The notes under the pieces: model-generated
Seen by the model: the letters and a program-made list of their open reading frames with translations, nothing else
What the model was told of the DNA's origin: nothing
The model's database searches: none
Origin: Notolepis coatsorum
Taxonomy: Eukaryota > Chordata > Actinopteri > Aulopiformes > Paralepididae
NCBI GenBank assembly: GCA_963971535.1
Contig: OZ020587.1
Location: forward strand, 160,735,084-160,799,083
Direction of reading: 5' to 3'
Length of the DNA stretch: 64,000 bases
Made by a program: the position numbers and the translations under genes
Shown: piece after piece, positions 33,184 to 44,876 of the stretch
How positions within the stretch are numbered: position 1 is the first letter of the stretch
Layout of the letters: the number at the start of each line of letters is the position of its first letter

Positions 33184-34371
33184 ATGGTTCCCGGTCTTGA
33201 TCCAGCTTCTGGTCGCTCCTCCTTGGGTCATTCCTTGGTTGGCGACGGCCCTCTCACAGCACGACGGGTCACTGTTCCAGTTTCCGATGTTGGGCCAACG
33301 GCTGTTGGTGTGGCTGGTGGGAGGGTGAGTCTGGAGAGGATGGACCCTTCGGTGGTTGATACCATCCGGTGTGCGCATGCTCCCTCCACTGTCACGGTTT
33401 ACGTGGGCAGATGGCGTGCGTTCCAAGAGTGGTGTAAGGCGGGGGGCTGGGACCCTGTCTCCTTCCCCCTGGATGCTGTCCTGAGTTATCTCCAGTCTCT
33501 TCTTTGTAGACTGTCGGCTTCGACGGTGAGGGTATATGCGGCGGCTATATCCTCCTATCATGAGGGAATTGAGGGGACTGTTTTGTTCAGCCACCCTCTT
33601 GTGAAGCGTTTCCTGCTTGGCGCTCGACGCGTTAAGCCGGTGCAACGCTCCTTGGCTCCGACTTGGGATCTTCAATTGGTCCTCGGTCGGTTGTCCTTGG
33701 CCCCGTTTGAGCCGCTCGAGCAGGCGCCGTTGGAACGGCTGTCTTTCAAGACCGCGTTCCTGCTGGCTGTCACTTCCGCTAAACGCGTGGGTGAGCTCTG
33801 TGCTCTCTCGGTACGTCCAGAGTGCCTGTCTTTTCGGGCCGATTGCGGTGCCACTCTGCGACCTAATCCTGCTTTCATGCCTAAGAATATCCGGAGTTCC
33901 TTCCGCTCCCATGATATTGTGGTTCAGGCGTTTCGTCCTCCTCCTCACACTTGTGAGTTAGATGCGGGCCTTCACCTATCATGTCCGGTCCGTGCTTTGG
34001 GAATTTACCTCAGCCGTACTCAGGACCTCAGGGTTACCGATCAGCTTTTTGTCTGTTACGGTGGTTCTCGTGCCGGTAAGGCACTGTCGAAACAGCGCCT
34101 GTCCCATTGGTTGTGCGAGGGCATTGCCCACTGCTACACGTTGGCTGGGCAGGATCCCCCTGGGGGCATCAGGGCGCACTCCACTCGTGGGGTGGCTGCC
34201 TCTGCCGCTCTCCTGGGTGGGGCCTCGGTGGAGGACATCTGTGCTGCAGCTTCATGGTCCTCCTCGGGCCCCTTTGTAAGGTTTTACCTCATGGACATGA
34301 CCGGGGGTTCTGTCTCCCAGGCGGTTCTGGGGTCTGTGGCCTTTCCTGCTTCCCGTCCTTTGGTAGGGTAG
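33184..34371 (+). CDS. DIRS tyrosine recombinase
   Basis: Core-binding domain at about residues 55-130 (STVTVYVGRWRAFQEW, STVRVYAAAISSYH) followed by the catalytic domain of the lambda-integrase type: Arg in SAKRVGELCALSV, the HSTRGVAASAA box (His and second Arg), and the candidate nucleophile Tyr in FVRFYLMDM. The frame is open for 395 codons. It joins the circular DNA copy into the genome without a target duplication, which explains why no duplication flanks DIRS copies. The first ~45 residues continue the preceding RNase H-linker frame, so the true start may be internal, for example the Met at MDPSVV. Confidence 0.88.
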   Translation: MVPGLDPASGRSSLGHSLVGDGPLTARRVTVPVSDVGPTAVGVAGGRVSLERMDPSVVDTIRCAHAPSTVTVYVGRWRAFQEWCKAGGWDPVSFPLDAVLSYLQSLLCRLSASTVRVYAAAISSYHEGIEGTVLFSHPLVKRFLLGARRVKPVQRSLAPTWDLQLVLGRLSLAPFEPLEQAPLERLSFKTAFLLAVTSAKRVGELCALSVRPECLSFRADCGATLRPNPAFMPKNIRSSFRSHDIVVQAFRPPPHTCELDAGLHLSCPVRALGIYLSRTQDLRVTDQLFVCYGGSRAGKALSKQRLSHWLCEGIAHCYTLAGQDPPGGIRAHSTRGVAASAALLGGASVEDICAAASWSSSGPFVRFYLMDMTGGSVSQAVLGSVAFPASRPLVG

Positions 34372-34589
34372 CAGGAGTGTGTGGGTATGGGCCACAGTGT
34401 GTTAGGTCACACGTGGTTCCGCCTGTGCTGTGTGTTCAAGGGGTTCTAGTTCCCTCTTGTTCGCACTCAGGTGGAGTTGACTGCGCCCCCCCTTCGTTAG
34501 GAAGGATGGGGCTCCCCGCACCCCTTGATGTGGGCTTACGGGTCCTCAGGGGGTACATCTGTTGGGTCTCGCGTCCGCTCTAACCCATA

Positions 34590-34690
34590 TCTCAATAGGC
34601 TTGAGCGGGACGCGATAGCCATATGAAATATAACGATAGGTTATGTATATAACCTAGTTATATGAGTATTGGCTGAGCGTCCCGCTCTAA
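34590..34690. repeat. DIRS internal complementary region
   Basis: The first half (34590-34637) is complementary to the left end of the element. The second half (gttatgtatataacctag.. to ctgagcgtcccgctc) should mirror the outer right end, which is missing in this copy. The layout matches the ICR of the antisense element at 960-1055, including taggttatg..tataacc. Confidence 0.75.
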
Positions 34691-34783
34691 GCGGCCCTGA
34701 GTTCCCTTTTTGAGGGATCTTTTACTGGAACGGGATTTTGGCGAGGAAGAGTGTTTGGTGACCAGTACCATGGTCTTATAGGC

Positions 34784-34820
34784 CAGGGGTTCCCAAACTT
34801 TTCAGGCCGGGACCCTCCCC
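34784..34820 (+). mobile_element. hAT terminal fragment
   Basis: caggggttcccaaacttttc followed by aggccgggaccc resembles the outer end of the hAT element at 38274-39121 (cagtggttcccaaag). It forms the junction between the broken DIRS and the LINE that follows. Confidence 0.5.
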
Positions 34821-34826
34821 ATCAAC

Positions 34827-35897
34827 ATGGACCCCCTGCAATTTGCATACCGCCCCAACAGGTCCACGGAGGACGCCATAGCCCATGTGCTGCACACAGC
34901 AGCATCACACCTGGACAAGAGGCAGGGGAACTATGTGAGAATGCTATTCATCGACTACAGCTCGGCATTCAATACCATAGTCCCCTCCATACTCATAGCC
35001 AAGCTCAGGGACCTGGGCTTGAACTATGACCTCTGCCAGTGGGTCTTGGACTTCCTGACTGGCAGACCCCAGGTGGTGAGAGCAGGCAACTGCACCTCCT
35101 CATCCATCACCCTCAACATAGGGGCCCCCCAGGGCTGTGTTCTGAGTCCCCTCCTCTACTCCCTGTACACACACGACTGTGTGGCTCAGCGGAGTAGCAA
35201 TACAATCATCAAATTTGCTGACGACACAGTGGTGGTGGGCCTGATCTCTGCCAACGACGAGAGGGCCTACCTGGAAGAGGTCAAGGTCCTGGCGGGATGG
35301 TGCCAGGAAAACAGCCTCTCCCTGAACGTCAGCAAAACAAAGGAGATGATTGTGGACTTCAGGAGGTCGGGGGTCAAGGACTACAGCCCCCTAAGCATCG
35401 ACGGGGCACCGGTTGAGAGAGTCAACAGCTTTAAGTACCTCGGAGCCTACATATCCGAGGACTTGACATGGACCACACACATTGACAGTGTTGTGAAGAA
35501 GGCACGACAACGCCTCTACTTCCTCAGGCGCCTAAGGAAGTTCCAAGTCAGTCAGAAGATCCTTAAGAACTTCTACTCATGTACAATAGAGAGCATCTTG
35601 ACCGGCAACATCACCTCCTGGTTTGGGAATAGCACTGCACAAGACCGAAGCAGACTACAAAGAGTGACACGTTCAGCCGAACGCACAATTGGAGGGGGGC
35701 TCCCCACCCTCCAGAACATTTACAACAAGCGTTGCAAGGGCAAGGCTAAGAGAATCATTAAAGACTCCAGTCACCCGAACATCTGCCTCTTTGAACTGCT
35801 GCGGTCAGGCAAGCGATACCGGAGTCTCAAGGCGAGCACAGAAAGACTCAGAAGAAGCTTCTATCCCCAGGCCATCAGGCTGCTAAACGAACAATGA
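34827..35897 (+). CDS. LINE reverse transcriptase, C-terminal two-thirds
   Basis: 356 open codons: [15 protein letters not shown], then [12 protein letters not shown] (first catalytic Asp), [31 protein letters not shown] (FADD catalytic box), [15 protein letters not shown] and [13 protein letters not shown], ending with AIRLLNEQ. It lacks the APE endonuclease and RT fingers because of 5' truncation, so it cannot mobilise itself. The apparent start Met is internal to the parent protein. The unbroken frame shows that the insertion is recent. Confidence 0.88.
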   Translation: MDPLQFAYRPNRSTEDAIAHVLHTAASHLDKRQGNYVRMLFIDYSSAFNTIVPSILIAKLRDLGLNYDLCQWVLDFLTGRPQVVRAGNCTSSSITLNIGAPQGCVLSPLLYSLYTHDCVAQRSSNTIIKFADDTVVVGLISANDERAYLEEVKVLAGWCQENSLSLNVSKTKEMIVDFRRSGVKDYSPLSIDGAPVERVNSFKYLGAYISEDLTWTTHIDSVVKKARQRLYFLRRLRKFQVSQKILKNFYSCTIESILTGNITSWFGNSTAQDRSRLQRVTRSAERTIGGGLPTLQNIYNKRCKGKAKRIIKDSSHPNICLFELLRSGKRYRSLKASTERLRRSFYPQAIRLLNEQ

Positions 35898-36392
35898 ACA
35901 CTACACAACAACAACCACCAAACGCACATAGCACACACATCCACACGCACACACTCACTTTAAACAAACACACTGTAGCACCCACTCCACACACTTTATA
36001 GCACACACCCACTTTAAACAAACACACTGTAGCACCCACTCCCCACACTTTATATTTATTGATGAAGGATTGCACTACAACTCGTACACCTTACTGTAAA
36101 TTGTACCTAAATTGTACCTCATCCCATTTCTGCTTTGCACTACATAGTACTGTACATTAGTACACTGCATAGTATTGTATATTATATGGTAACTCAGAAC
36201 ATTGTACATATGTCTATACCGAACACTGTGACCTCATTTTCTTCTTCTAAATTACATGCTATACTATGTTATTTGATACTATCTTGTCTAGCACAGTCTC
36301 TGGAGCGTAACAGTAAGAAGCATTTTGTATGAAAGTATTCTGTACTTCTGTATGACAACTATTAAAGAAACTTGAAACTTGAAACTTGAAAA
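34827..36392 (+). mobile_element. CR1/L2-superfamily LINE (Rex1-like?), 5'-truncated
   Basis: Starts in frame in the RT and runs to a complete 3' UTR with attaaagaaacttgaaactt and a repeated cttgaaa tail. The same 3' end occurs at 2391, 13095 and 36498 (minus). Assignment to Rex1 rather than another CR1/L2 lineage is from memory of the conserved block and not certain. Confidence 0.85.
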
Positions 36393-36497
36393 TAAGGCGT
36401 CAGAGAGCCGCGGCCCAATGCACATCGTCAGGCTTTTCTTTCTTTTTTTTTGCCAGGCGACCGATTTTTTAAGCCAAATATCACTTTAAGCCTATTC

Positions 36498-37045
36498 AAG
36501 TTTCAAGTTTCAAGTTTCTTTAATAGTTGTCATACAGAAGTACAGAATGCTTTTATACAAAATGATTCTTACTGTTACGCTCCAGAGACTGTGCAAGACA
36601 AGATAAGTATGAAATAAAATAACATAGTATAGCATGTAAATTAGAAGTAAAAAAATGAGGTCACAGTGTTCAGTATAGACATATGTACAATGTTCGATGC
36701 AGAATAGACGTAACTGAGTTACCATATAATATACAATACTATGCAGTGTACTAATATACAATACTATATAGTGCAAGGCAGAAATGAGATGAGGTGCAAT
36801 TTAGGTACAATTTACAGTAGGTGTACGAGTTGTAGTGCAAATCATTTATCAATAAATATAAAGTGTGTTTGTGTGATCTAAAGTGTGGAGAGTGGGTGCT
36901 GCACTGCTGCAGTGTGTTGTTTGTTTAAGTGAGTGTGTGCGTGTGGGTGTGTGTGCTGTGTGCATTTGATGGTTGTTGCATAGTGTTTATTGTTCGTTTA
37001 GCAGCCTGATGGCCTGGGGATAGAAGCTTCTTCTGAGTCTTTTTT
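36498..37045 (-). mobile_element. CTTGAAA-tailed LINE 3' end, inverted copy
   Basis: Begins with the tail complement caagtttcaagtttc and reads leftward through the same 3' UTR, ending within the last RT codons (gcctggggatagaagcttct). Together with the copy ending at 36392 it forms a tail-to-tail inverted pair. Confidence 0.88.
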
Positions 37046-37389
37046 TTTATTAAGTTAGTTCAAGTTAGTTATTCATTTATATGTGCTATTTATGAGAGGG
37101 CTAACTTGTTGAAAAATAATAATGATAATAATAATAGCCTCATTAAAATACTATTGTTGCTTTGGTTGTTTTCAGCGTTTTATGTGCATAATCTGTTATT
37201 TAGTTTGAAATGTTCGTTGAAATAAGTAGATTTTTCGTTTTTGTTTATTTATTAAGTTAATATAAAACCATATAGTCACATTTTATAATACAATAAAATA
37301 GAATTTTAGAATACAACTAGAAACACTGTCCTGGCCTGCTTCTAAGTTCAGTGGCCTAAAAAAAAAAGAAAAAAAAAAAAAAAAAATTC
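37046..37389. other. AT-rich DNA ending in an A tract
   Basis: No gene seen. An A-rich run of about 27 bases lies at 37359-37386. Confidence 0.5.
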
Positions 37390-37866
37390 TTGGGAAACCA
37401 TCTCACCCGGTCAGGTGCAAGGTGCTCGCCACTAACACAGGAGATGCTGGGTTCGAGCCCAGCTCTCTGCGTTGCTACCTGGTCGTTCATACTAACACAA
37501 TTGGCAGTGTTAGGGGTGGGAAAGCTGGTGGGTGGGGATTGGACGTTGTGGACAGCGTCTCCTACAGGTCGGTTGGTGCGCCTGTACAGCAGAATCAGGA
37601 AGTAACGGGGGCAGCGTGAGCCTCCCACGTGTTACTCCTCGCCACTGAGAGATTGCGCTGTACAGGTGAAAAGATGCGACAGCTGCCTCCTCGTGTACCG
37701 GAGGGGACACGTGATGCAAGGCTTGGTCCTCACTGCAGCCGACCAGTGGGAGGCATAGTCTAGCAACGTTCGAGACAGAGGAGGGGAGAATTGAAGGGAG
37801 AATTGGCGAGGCGAAATTGGGATGGGAGAAAAATAGAAAAAAGAAGGAGAAAAAGTGGATAAAAAA
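37390..37866 (+). mobile_element. tRNA-derived SINE, copy 2
   Basis: Has a B box gggttcgagcccagc at 37450 and upstream A-box-like ggtcaggtgcaaggtgc, then the same body as the other copies (acaattggcagtgttagg, acacgtgatgcaagg, gaccagtgggaggcat) and an A-rich end. Confidence 0.85.
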
Positions 37867-38119
37867 TATATATTTCGATAGGCAAAAATAAGCACGTGCT
37901 TCAGCCTATCCCTTTTTTCCGGTCGTTGATTTTGGATTTTGTGTGCGAGCTTGCCTTGTACATTTGTGATTTTCTATTATTTATTTATTGTAATTTCTTT
38001 TTTTGCAACTTCACACGGGTGTGTTTGATTTGTCTGTAAACAAGACCGTAAAATAAAAAACGTCATTCATTAATTCATTCATTCATTCATTCCAGTGGCT
38101 CAACAGACACGAGGCTCAC
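37867..38119. other. Intronic DNA with an (ATTC)n run
   Basis: A short attcattcattcattc run sits at 38066-38092, about 25 bp downstream (in gene sense) of the GAD donor at 38119. Nothing else recognised. Confidence 0.6.
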
Positions 38120-38235
38120 GTGCTCGGAGGTGAAGAGGACCAGCCTGGGTGCCGCCGACATGCCTTTGGTCTTGACCTCCGGGAAGTACTTGTATCTGGC
38201 GATCATCACGCTGTACATGTTGGATATCGCTCCTC
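38120..38235 (-). CDS. gad1: Glutamate decarboxylase, 116-bp internal exon ([10 protein letters not shown])
   Basis: Starts with two bases completing a Gly codon, then 38 codons: [33 protein letters not shown] and FTSEH. The GGAISNMY motif lines the substrate and PLP site in GADs. [12 protein letters not shown] matches GAD67; GAD65 has FKMFPEVKEKGM. Acceptor cctgcag/GA, donor CAC/GTGAGC. It joins in phase to SHYSIKK at 17425, across a 20.7-kb intron filled with minisatellite and mobile elements. A hAT element lies only about 38 bp upstream of the acceptor. Confidence 0.95.
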
Positions 38236-38273
38236 CTGCAGGGGTCGGAGGTCAGAGGTCAGACAGCCTAGAG

Positions 38274-39121
38274 CAGTGGTTCCCAAAGAGGGGGTTGCGA
38301 CCCGCCGCGGGGGGGTCGCCAGATGATAAAAAAAATAATAATAAAAAAAAAGATTTCCAAAAAAAGTGGCCTGACTGGGGCTATATTTCGCACTATATTT
38401 CCTGGCCTGAATTACTTCCCCAGTCCGTCCCTGGTTAAAAGCCTCCAATGCTTATTAGTGTATGTGCGTTTGAACGTTTGCATGTTTCAAACATACATTT
38501 CCAATTATAAAAACAAAACCAAAATTAATAAATAAAAATAGAATTACATTATTATTATAATTTTTTTTCATCAACTTTTTCTCCCAATTTTTCTATTTTT
38601 CTCCCATCCCAATTTCGTATTATCCAATTCTCCCCTCCCCTGTCTCGAACGTTGTTAGACCATGCCTCCCACTGGTCAGCTGCAATGTGGACGAAGCCTT
38701 GCATCACGTGTCCCCTCCGGTACACGAGGAGACAGCCGTTGCATCTTTTCACCTGCACTCTCATTGGCGAGGAGTAACGCGTGGGAGGCTCACGCTGCCC
38801 CCGATACTTCCTGATTCTGCTGTACAGGCGCACCAACCGACCTGTAGGAGTCGCTGTCCACAACGTCCGATCACCACCCACCGGCTTTCCCACCCCCTAA
38901 TACTGCCAATTGTATTAGTATGAACGACCAGCCAAGCCGGAAGCAACACCGAGAGCTGGGCTCAGCATCTCCTGTGTTAGTGGCGAGCGCCTTGCCCACT
39001 TAGCCGCCCACACATTATTATTTATTTTTTTATTTTTTTTTACCTCCTATAATAGTGGGGGTCACGGCTCTCTGAGACCGTTATTTCGGGGGTCGCGGCC
39101 TGAAAACATTGGGAACCCCTG
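38274..39121. mobile_element. hAT element (cagtggttcccaaa), 848 bp, with nested SINE
   Basis: Ends cagtggttcccaaag and ttgggaacccctg, with exact 8-bp duplication gcctagag at 38266-38273 and 39122-39129. No transposase; roughly half of it is an inserted SINE. Confidence 0.92.
38566..39012 (-). mobile_element. tRNA-derived SINE, copy 3 (inside hAT element)
   Basis: Reverse complement of the SINE at 37390, complete from the gggcggctaagtgggcaagg head at about 39008 to the A-rich tail near 38566. Confidence 0.85.
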
Positions 39122-39129
39122 GCCTAGAG

Positions 39130-39885
39130 GATGTAGGTTTTGATCTGTGGCTAAGGTAGGCTAATGCTAAGATAAGATGAGATAAGGTAAGGTAAGATAT
39201 TCCTTTATTTATCCCCTTGCAGAAAATTCCGGGGGGTGGGGGGGGGGTACAGGTATGGGCAGGGTGATAGTAGAAAGACATACATACAGGCGATACTATT
39301 TTATCTGAATATGAAAGATATGAGGAAAAAATATAATTAACTATGAATATAAAAATGTGAGACAAATAAATCAATATATCAGTATGATATTTAGCAACAA
39401 ATAAATAAATATTCATACTGGTGTATGATAAAGAAGGACACAAGTACAATATGACATAATACTAATAATAATAATTTTATGATATAATATGGAGGTTTAT
39501 CTCTGTTTATCTCCACTCTCACCAAACGTATTTCTGTATAGAAATGTAGATAGTTTAATGTGCCAATAATATACTATCCACTTTTATACCAACAACTCCC
39601 ATGCAGGACTGGGGATTAAACCCTCAATAACTTCACAACGTGTGCAAATGGGGGACCCTGATGTAAACAAGACGAAAGTCTTTCTCTGGTCTGCATCCCC
39701 GTAACAATTGTGTGTATTGAGCTGTACTGTATTGTACCCATTCTGCAATCTGTTAATAACATTTTCAATCAATCAATTCAATCAATCAATCAAGTTGCTG
39801 CTGTTTGTAGAACGTGAAACAGACTTCTAATGACAACAGTAGCTCAATATCTGAAATGGGGGGAAAGAAACACTAACCTTCTTAC
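39130..39885. other. Unassigned AT-rich DNA
   Basis: Contains a G run (39231-39247) and a short aatcaatcaatc run (39768-39792). No gene recognised. By position it is in the 2-kb GAD intron. Confidence 0.5.
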
Positions 39886-40079
39886 TGTCTTCTACTATCA
39901 TGCACTCGTCCTACTATACTACTATGTCCCTACTACTATGCGCTCAACACTGCGGCACCCAAGTGTCAACACTGTTTGATGAACATTGTTACTCAGCTGC
40001 CAGAGTTGTACCCTTCCTGTTGACTTGTACGTCGCTTTGGATAAAAGCGTTCAGCTAAATGACTATTATGTAAATGTAG
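39886..40079 (+). mobile_element. L2 3' tail, diverged copy
   Basis: Contains cgctttggataaaagcgttc and aaatgactattatgtaaatg. More diverged than the other L2 tails. Confidence 0.75.
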
Positions 40080-40306
40080 CTGATGAATTCAGAATCCCAT
40101 TAGCAAATGTACCTTCTTATAGCTGCCTGAGTAGTTTTATGGAAAAAAGGAAAGACGTCGCCTCGCCAGGTATCGGGGACACTGACGATATGTCACAATG
40201 TCTGGCTGGTGGCCCGTGTTCACTTCACAAGCCCCAAAGCTATTTCTGTTCCAATCTGAGTACATTAGTTAAAATCCTCTGGGTGATCCACGGGCTGTGC
40301 TCTCAC

Positions 40307-40419
40307 CTGGTGAGAATATCCCATCCCCCTCTCCGCCGGGCCAGCCAATGATCTCTCTCATCTTCTTCAGGGTCAGCTGCTCCATGAGGACGAACACAGG
40401 GGCAATCTCATAGGTGAAC
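40307..40419 (-). CDS. gad1: Glutamate decarboxylase, 113-bp internal exon ([14 protein letters not shown])
   Basis: First exon of the gene seen in the window. One base completes a codon (ATG expected), then 37 codons: [37 protein letters not shown] and the first base of Gly. FTYEIAPVF is the conserved dimer and active-site segment of GADs. GWPGG resembles GAD65 while most other exons resemble GAD67; this mixture is another reason to consider gad3. Acceptor tgttctccag/G, donor CCAG/GTGAGA. Upstream exons are not found in the remaining 23.6 kb, so the next intron exceeds the window. Confidence 0.95.
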
Positions 40420-40474
40420 CTGGAGAACAAGATCAAGAAGACCAGGTAATACCTCTGGATTAACATGTGAGCTA

Positions 40475-41691
40475 CATTTACATTTATATTTAGTCATTTA
40501 GCTGACGCTTTTATCCAAAGCGACTTACAAGTTCTGTACGACAAGCCATCAGGAAGGGCACAACTCTATCAGCTGAGCAACAATGTTCATCAAAGTGTTG
40601 AGTGCTACAGTGTAGGTTAGTTTATTAGGACAAGTGCATGACAGTACGGTTAGTTAGGGTTAGATATTTAATTTTTTATTTTTTTAATTCAGATAATGAT
40701 TGAAGAAGTGCGTCTTTAGTCGACGGCGAAAGATTGGACGTGGTTCGGCTGTCCTAACTGGGGTGGGTAGTTCATTCCACCATTGTGGGGCAAGGACTGA
40801 GAATAGGCGACTTCTCTTTGATGACCCTCCTGGAGCTTGGATAGGAGTAGGTCTGAGGCGGCCAGAAGATGCAGAGCGTAGGGGTCTTGAGGGTGTGTAG
40901 TTAGAGACCATTGACCGGAGGTAGGCGGGAGCGGTTCCCTTTGCCGCACGGTATGCTAGGTCGAGGGCCTTGAAGCGGATTCGTGCAGCAATGGGGAGCC
41001 AGTGCAGGTCCCTAAGAAGTGGGGTGACATGGGCCGACTTCGGTAGGTTTGAGATCAGGCGGGCCGCTGCGTTCTGAATGAGTTGAAGAGGCTTAGTGGC
41101 AGTGGCCAGGAGGCCAGCGAGCAGTGCGTTGCAGTAGTCGAGGCGGGAGATGACTGTTGATTGGACGAGGAGTTGGGTGGCTTCTTTTGTCAGGAAGGGG
41201 CGGATCCTTCTGACGTTGCTCAGGAGGAATCGGCAGGTTCTGGTCGTCGCTGCGATGTGAGCAGAGAAGTTCAACTGGTCGTCGAGGACAACACCAAGGT
41301 TCTTGGAGGTCGGGGACGCAGTCACAGCTGCATTCTCGACTGTGATTGAAAGGTCGGTTAGGGGGGAGGATTTGGCCGGCAGGTAGAGCAATTCTGTTTT
41401 GCTTAGGTTCAGTTTGAGGTGGTTGGTCGTCATCCAGGCGGATATGTCGGACAGACAGGCCGAGATCCGCTCAGAGACGTGGATATCTGAGGGAGGGAAG
41501 GAGAGGAAGAGTTGAGTATCGTCGGCATAACAATGGTAGGAGAAGCCATGAGACGTGATAATGTTACCCAGTGATTTAGTGTAGAGGGAGAAGAGAAGGG
41601 GTCCTAAAACCGAGCCCTGGGGGACACCGGTCCGCAGGGGGCGGGTGGCCGACAGGGTCCCTCTCCATGACACTTGGTAGTGCTTTATAGA
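40475..41691 (-). mobile_element. L2-clade LINE (UnaL2-type), 5'-truncated, copy 2
   Basis: Tail complement (catttacatttatatttag) at the left end; RT reads leftward from 41691. It is inserted in a tandem unit of about 60 bp (ggattaacatgtgagcta.. gctttatagatgctat). Close to the copy at 11180-12925 but without its stop and deletion. Confidence 0.9.
40684..41673 (-). CDS. L2 reverse transcriptase, C-terminal part
   Basis: 329 open codons starting at SWRGTLSATRPLRTGVPQG; includes CYADDTQLFLSF (catalytic YADD), SPTSKNLGVVLDDQLNFSAH and the end FRRRLKTHFFNHYLN. The first catalytic Asp of RT lies upstream of the truncation and is missing, so it would be inactive. The reading frame itself is unbroken. 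Confidence 0.88.
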   Translation of the reverse strand: MSWRGTLSATRPLRTGVPQGSVLGPLLFSLYTKSLGNIITSHGFSYHCYADDTQLFLSFPPSDIHVSERISACLSDISAWMTTNHLKLNLSKTELLYLPAKSSPLTDLSITVENAAVTASPTSKNLGVVLDDQLNFSAHIAATTRTCRFLLSNVRRIRPFLTKEATQLLVQSTVISRLDYCNALLAGLLATATKPLQLIQNAAARLISNLPKSAHVTPLLRDLHWLPIAARIRFKALDLAYRAAKGTAPAYLRSMVSNYTPSRPLRSASSGRLRPTPIQAPGGSSKRSRLFSVLAPQWWNELPTPVRTAEPRPIFRRRLKTHFFNHYLN

Positions 41692-41875
41692 TGCTAGTTA
41701 GGACACAAAGATAATACCTCTGGATTAACATGTGAGCTAGTGCTTTATAGATGCTATAGGAAGGACAAGAAGACCAAGTAATACCTCAGGATTAACATGT
41801 GAGCTATTGCTTTATAGATGCTATAGGAAGGACAAGAAGACCAAGTAATACCTCAGGATTAACAGGAAGGAGTTA
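41692..41875. repeat. ~60-bp tandem repeat with L2 inserted in one unit
   Basis: Units of tgctttatagatgctat..aagaccaagtaatacctc..aggattaacatgtgagct, repeated about three times here and once before the L2 copy (40435-40475). Confidence 0.75.
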
Positions 41876-41959
41876 CAGTTGTTGAATGTGTGGACAAGAC
41901 GCTGCTTCTTGGCCAACTGTGTGACGGAGGAAACAATCGAGCTAACGAGCCAACCAAGC

Positions 41960-43266
<1,307 letters not shown>

Positions 43267-43299
43267 AACCAACCGACCAACCGACTGACTGACCGACCA

Positions 43300-43640
43300 A
43301 CCGAGAGAATGCAGTAATTAATAACTATGTAGTGTCATCATGGACTTCTTTCCTCTCACAAATGTGTGGTTTTCTTTGGTCAATGGCATGATTCTGCATA
43401 ATGCAGTATTATACAATCTGAACTTTACATTCTGCTTCATTTCTCCTGATTTATTTTGGTAAAAAAATCCCTATTGTTACAAAGGATCAGATTAAACCGA
43501 ATATATATATTTATTGATTGATATATATTGCATAGTATTTGTATATCGTTTGATATCCCTTGTATATTCCTTGTACATATACACGGAATATCCCTTTAGC
43601 CTAGTACAGACCATAATATTTCATTCTCCTATTGGACAGC
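43300..43640. other. Unassigned AT-rich DNA
   Basis: No coding or element ends recognised; it may include the start of the BEL 5' LTR. Confidence 0.4.
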
Positions 43641-44808
43641 GGTCCACAGGCGCCAGGGCCATGCCTCCAGAGTCAGGTTCAAGGCCACCGTCAAGACATG
43701 TCTGTACATGCCCGGCCTTGCCCAGGAATACAAGACAGAAATGAGGTTGGCACTAGATTGTTCGCCGTGCATATAAATATGGCGCAGGTGAATACAGAAG
43801 TAGAGTTACCCAATAAGTTGAAGCCTCACCCACGATACTCCGTGCGGTGAAGTATGGCCTGTTTGGCCCCAAATAGAGCATTGAGACCGCGTGCGAATTG
43901 ATAACTGAATTGTCAGAGTTTGGCGCTATACCGTCGAGTGCGACATATTTCTATTAAGTCAGTAATAGTCTATTTGTGTATAGTGTATCGTGCGGCTAAA
44001 GTTCTACAGTGACCAGCATCACCAACGCTTCCTCGTACCAGCTAGAGTGCTTATCCAGGCTGGGCTGCTTTCATGGCGCTTTCACCCGAGGAGACCTAGA
44101 CGAGAACCGTGTGGACATGTACACTGGATTAATCTACCCGACGACTACATAGCCCTTTGCGGCTGGATTATATTTGTTTTGGTCCTGTGATTTATGGAGC
44201 GGAGAATCGCCGACGCCTACACGTGTGGGATTTACCCTGTGAGGAGCCACGTCGAGTCTGCGCCTCAGAGAGCCTGAGGCCGGCTAGCTTTCTTCACTGT
44301 GGAGCTACAGTCTACGGAGAACAGCTGTATTCGTCTGTGGATCAAGAGACTATTGCACCGTCTCCTGTACTTGGAGTCTCCTTAGTCATCGTTGACCAGA
44401 CTCTCTACTACCGACAGATCCTCTACCCCTGCTGGCTTACAACCGGGGGGACCCTTCCAGTATCTCCCGCTATATATTACTAGTGTACCATAGATATAAT
44501 TCCCTAAGATTCAGGTTGTATAATTACCTCCTGCGTAACCAGAGAATGGACATTCATTATTGATTTGCCTACGCACATTCCTTTGCCTTATAAGCGCATC
44601 CAAAGTAAAATAGAGAAGTATATTATGTACCTTTTGCTGCAATAAATACTTAATTACCACTTTGTGTGGAACCGATTCATTGTGGGAAGTGTTCATCATA
44701 TTTATATATCATGTACTGTATGGCCAGTAATTAAAGTACATAAAGCGGTAGTGGTTTAATGATACCATACTTATCAATACAGTCAGGGAATTGTACCCCT
44801 CAGTTACA
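43641..44808 (+). mobile_element. BEL/Pao 5' LTR region (left boundary unresolved)
   Basis: The right edge is set by the primer-binding site at 44811: the LTR ends gttaca at 44808. It includes a TATA-like catataaatatggcg at about 43770 and an aataaa signal at about 44641. With no 3' LTR in the window the left boundary cannot be found by comparison, so the start given is a guess. Confidence 0.45.
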
Positions 44809-44810
44809 AT

Positions 44811-44828
44811 TGGTCCTTCGAGCCGGAG
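44811..44828 (+). promoter_or_regulatory. Retrotransposon primer-binding site
   Basis: tggtccttcgagccggag directly after the LTR end and 49 bp before the first ATG. This is the place where a tRNA 3' end primes minus-strand synthesis. Identified by position and by similarity to other fish BEL elements; the tRNA species is not determined. Confidence 0.6.
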
Positions 44829-44876
44829 AGTAACTAGTGTAATATTAATATAGTGGTATTAATATTGACATGGCCA

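Larger units (their letters stand above)
29385..34783 (+). mobile_element. DIRS retrotransposon with gag, RT-RNase H and tyrosine recombinase, 3'-truncated
   Basis: Gene order and domains are those of DIRS elements: gag, RT plus RNase H, and a tyrosine recombinase in place of an integrase. The left ITR (29385-29590) begins gttatatttcgtatggctat and is complementary to two regions at the other end: the ICR at about 34590-34637 (gagatat..aggcttgagcgg) and the remnant right ITR at 34750-34783 (gtgaccagtaccatggtctt). The right ITR then stops, and unrelated repeat sequence follows, so the outer ~130 bp are lost. The RT-RNase H frame has an amber stop and a frameshift. Not currently mobile on its own. 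Confidence 0.9.

Noticed and set aside
30248-33328. 1026-codon ORF as a single protein
   Set aside because: Only its first third (gag-like) and last ~60 codons are in the coding frame; the middle overlaps the true RT-RNase H frame.
33013-33948. 311-codon minus-strand ORF
   Set aside because: Antisense to the DIRS RNase H linker and tyrosine recombinase; no motifs.
41876-41940. Possible further GAD exon in minus-strand frame (KKQRLVHTFNN)
   Set aside because: No match to a GAD segment expected upstream and no convincing splice pair.
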